This document shows, piece after piece, positions 63,135 to 64,000 of a DNA stretch of 64,000 nucleotides (within the stretch, counting starts at the first letter, position 1; each line of letters begins with the position of its first letter). The stretch is from Rhodobacter sp. (GTDB lineage Bacteria; Pseudomonadota; Alphaproteobacteria; Rhodobacterales; Rhodobacteraceae). Both the position numbers and the translations under genes were made by a program. A model generated the notes under the pieces. It made no database searches. It saw only the letters and a program-made list of their open reading frames with translations, and was not told the DNA's origin. The stretch lies in assembly GCA_022824145.1 (NCBI GenBank), contig JAJEAY010000103.1, forward strand, positions 55,082-119,081, read 5' to 3'.

Positions 63135-63591
63135 CGAAGAAGTCCCGTTCGTCATGATCCGCGGAAAGGCCTTGGACACCGCAGTCATCTATCAGGCACG
63201 CGAGCGCTCCTTCCGCGCTCCTGTAACGATCCGTTCCTTCGGCGTGGCTGTCGACTTTCCTCCCTGTCGTAAGTGCCTCGGCCGTGGCACGATGGATGTG
63301 ACAGGCGTAGCGGATTTCCCCGTGTATATGGCTGGCACCGTTATAGCGGATCAGGCTTAGCGGCTTTGCCCCGCGCCGCACCAGCGCCAAGCCACACGAA
63401 AAGTCCAGTTCGTCATCCAGATTCTGTCGCTGGTAGATCCGGTAGAGCGCTCCGTCTACCGTTTCGGCGTTGAAATTCCGCTGCTTGTGCCGCCCCGGCT
63501 TTTCCAGCCAATGCGCACCGGGATTCCTCACCCGTTTTGAGACAGATCGAAGTCGGTCAAGCGCGTCGTTCGACAACGGTAAATCAGTCAT
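63124..63591 (-). CDS. hypothetical protein resembling DUF6978, partner of DUF1828
   Basis: 155 residues from ATG 63591; ATG 63612 is in frame. Blocks include SKRVRNPGAHWLEKPGRHKQ, RNFNAETVDGALYRIYQRQN, SCGLALVRRGAKPLSLIRYN and CHIHRATAEALTTGRKVDSH, ending with TDRYRSAEGALACLIDDCG. This pattern recalls a small family (I believe DUF6978) often paired with DUF1828 proteins, but I am not certain of the family name. The RYNG...CHIHRAT and SHAEGTDRY blocks are the most conserved-looking. Toxin-antitoxin-like or defence roles are possible but unproven. Confidence 0.7.
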   Translation of the reverse strand: MTDLPLSNDALDRLRSVSKRVRNPGAHWLEKPGRHKQRNFNAETVDGALYRIYQRQNLDDELDFSCGLALVRRGAKPLSLIRYNGASHIHGEIRYACHIHRATAEALTTGRKVDSHAEGTDRYRSAEGALACLIDDCGVQGLSADHDERDFFDGP

Positions 63592-63852
63592 CGGACCATG
63601 GCCTGCGACCACTGCCGCACCGGTCCAGTGGGAGCCCTACGAACTGGGCGCCCAAAAGCGTCAGGCCCGCATCGTGACGAACCTGCGTCGGTCACCTCGG
63701 GTGCCGCACCACTCGTCCAATGACCAATCTCTTCTTTCCTGAATTCCAAATCTTCTCCATTCGGCTGTCGCAACCGGTCCTGTATACGATAAGCGTAGCT
63801 CCTCCCAGACGCAATCTCCTGTTCGACACTGTTGTGCAGCAGCGCATAGCCC
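63592..63852 (-). other. upstream region of cassette with coding-like open stretch
   Basis: 261 bp between the cassette and the repeat. On the minus strand the frame is open through 63670-63852 and reads like protein (SGYALLHNSVEQEIASGRSY, then AYRIQDRLRQPNGEDLEFRK), with codon use like that of real genes here. There is no start codon within it. It may be the truncated 3' part of another gene of the inserted segment. Confidence 0.4.
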
Positions 63853-64000
63853 GAGGTCACCGCGTCTAACAGGCTGATGGCAGCACTCGAGACGGTCTGC
63901 GCAGCGGGGGTGCCGACGCCCGATGTTCGGTGGAGCCGCGACAACCAGGGAAGTTGCCCGTGCGGTTATCGTGGAAATTCGTGTCTCCAATGCCTGACTC
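63853..64000 (+). pseudogene. direct repeat B: decayed copy of the dehydrogenase 3' end
   Basis: It starts EVTASNRLMAALETVCAAGV in the dehydrogenase frame, then a one-base insertion near 63928 shifts the frame, while the DNA remains alignable to the end of the window. No upstream part of the dehydrogenase gene is present, so the copy is 5'-truncated. The match reaches base 64000 and may extend beyond. Confidence 0.9.

Overview
The window looks like a chromosomal piece of an alphaproteobacterium of the Rhodobacterales (Roseobacter/Rhodobacteraceae type). The evidence is the core gene order aroA-cmk-rpsA-ihfB-lapA-trpF-trpB, with pth, rplY, ychF and trpA nearby. The six-domain S1 protein, a TAXI-type TRAP system, AapJQM and a zur-znuCBA operon agree with this. 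By eye the DNA is GC-rich (around 60 percent) except in a few gene-free stretches. No rRNA, tRNA, CRISPR array, transposase or integrase was recognised.

Layout. 0-5 kb: a TRAP-TAXI operon on the minus strand (binding protein, fused permease, metallo-beta-lactamase-fold hydrolase cut by the window edge) with a divergent LysR regulator. 5-13 kb: catabolic genes, namely a five-bladed-propeller glycosidase-like protein, an amine-type FAD oxidoreductase with a small coupled ORF and an SDR, a rhodanese, and an IclR regulator overlapping a bisC-like molybdoenzyme. 13-20 kb: an APC-like membrane protein between 48-bp inverted repeats, an aapJQM amino-acid importer lacking its ATPase gene, and a frameshifted glutathione transferase. 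20-43 kb: an orphan CUT1-type ATPase, then housekeeping genes interleaved with single-gene additions. 43-47 kb: the zinc-uptake operon zur-sORF-znuC-znuB-znuA, coupled through 4-bp overlaps down to znuB. 47-48 kb: a lone DUF3883 protein. 48-62 kb: a carbohydrate ABC importer and catabolic genes (uronate isomerase, hexuronate/mannitol reductase, three Gfo/Idh oxidoreductases, a 2-hydroxyacid dehydrogenase, a tartrate/malate-type decarboxylating dehydrogenase), pointing to uptake and breakdown of a hexuronate or related sugar acid. 62-64 kb: a two-gene DUF1828 cassette bracketed by two copies of the 3' end of the dehydrogenase gene.

The window has many gene-free stretches of 0.3-1.2 kb. It also holds at least two broken genes (a one-base deletion in the glutathione transferase and a nonsense codon in a coiled-coil gene) and transporters with missing parts. 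This looks like ongoing gene loss, as in a recently host-associated lineage; that reading is inference.

Best leads: the DUF1828 cassette with its diverged gene-end repeat, arranged like an integration at the 3' end of a gene; the 43-residue membrane protein built into the zinc operon; the inverted repeats around the APC gene; and an 8-bp hairpin that masks the ribosome-binding site of a small ORF in a gene-free stretch.
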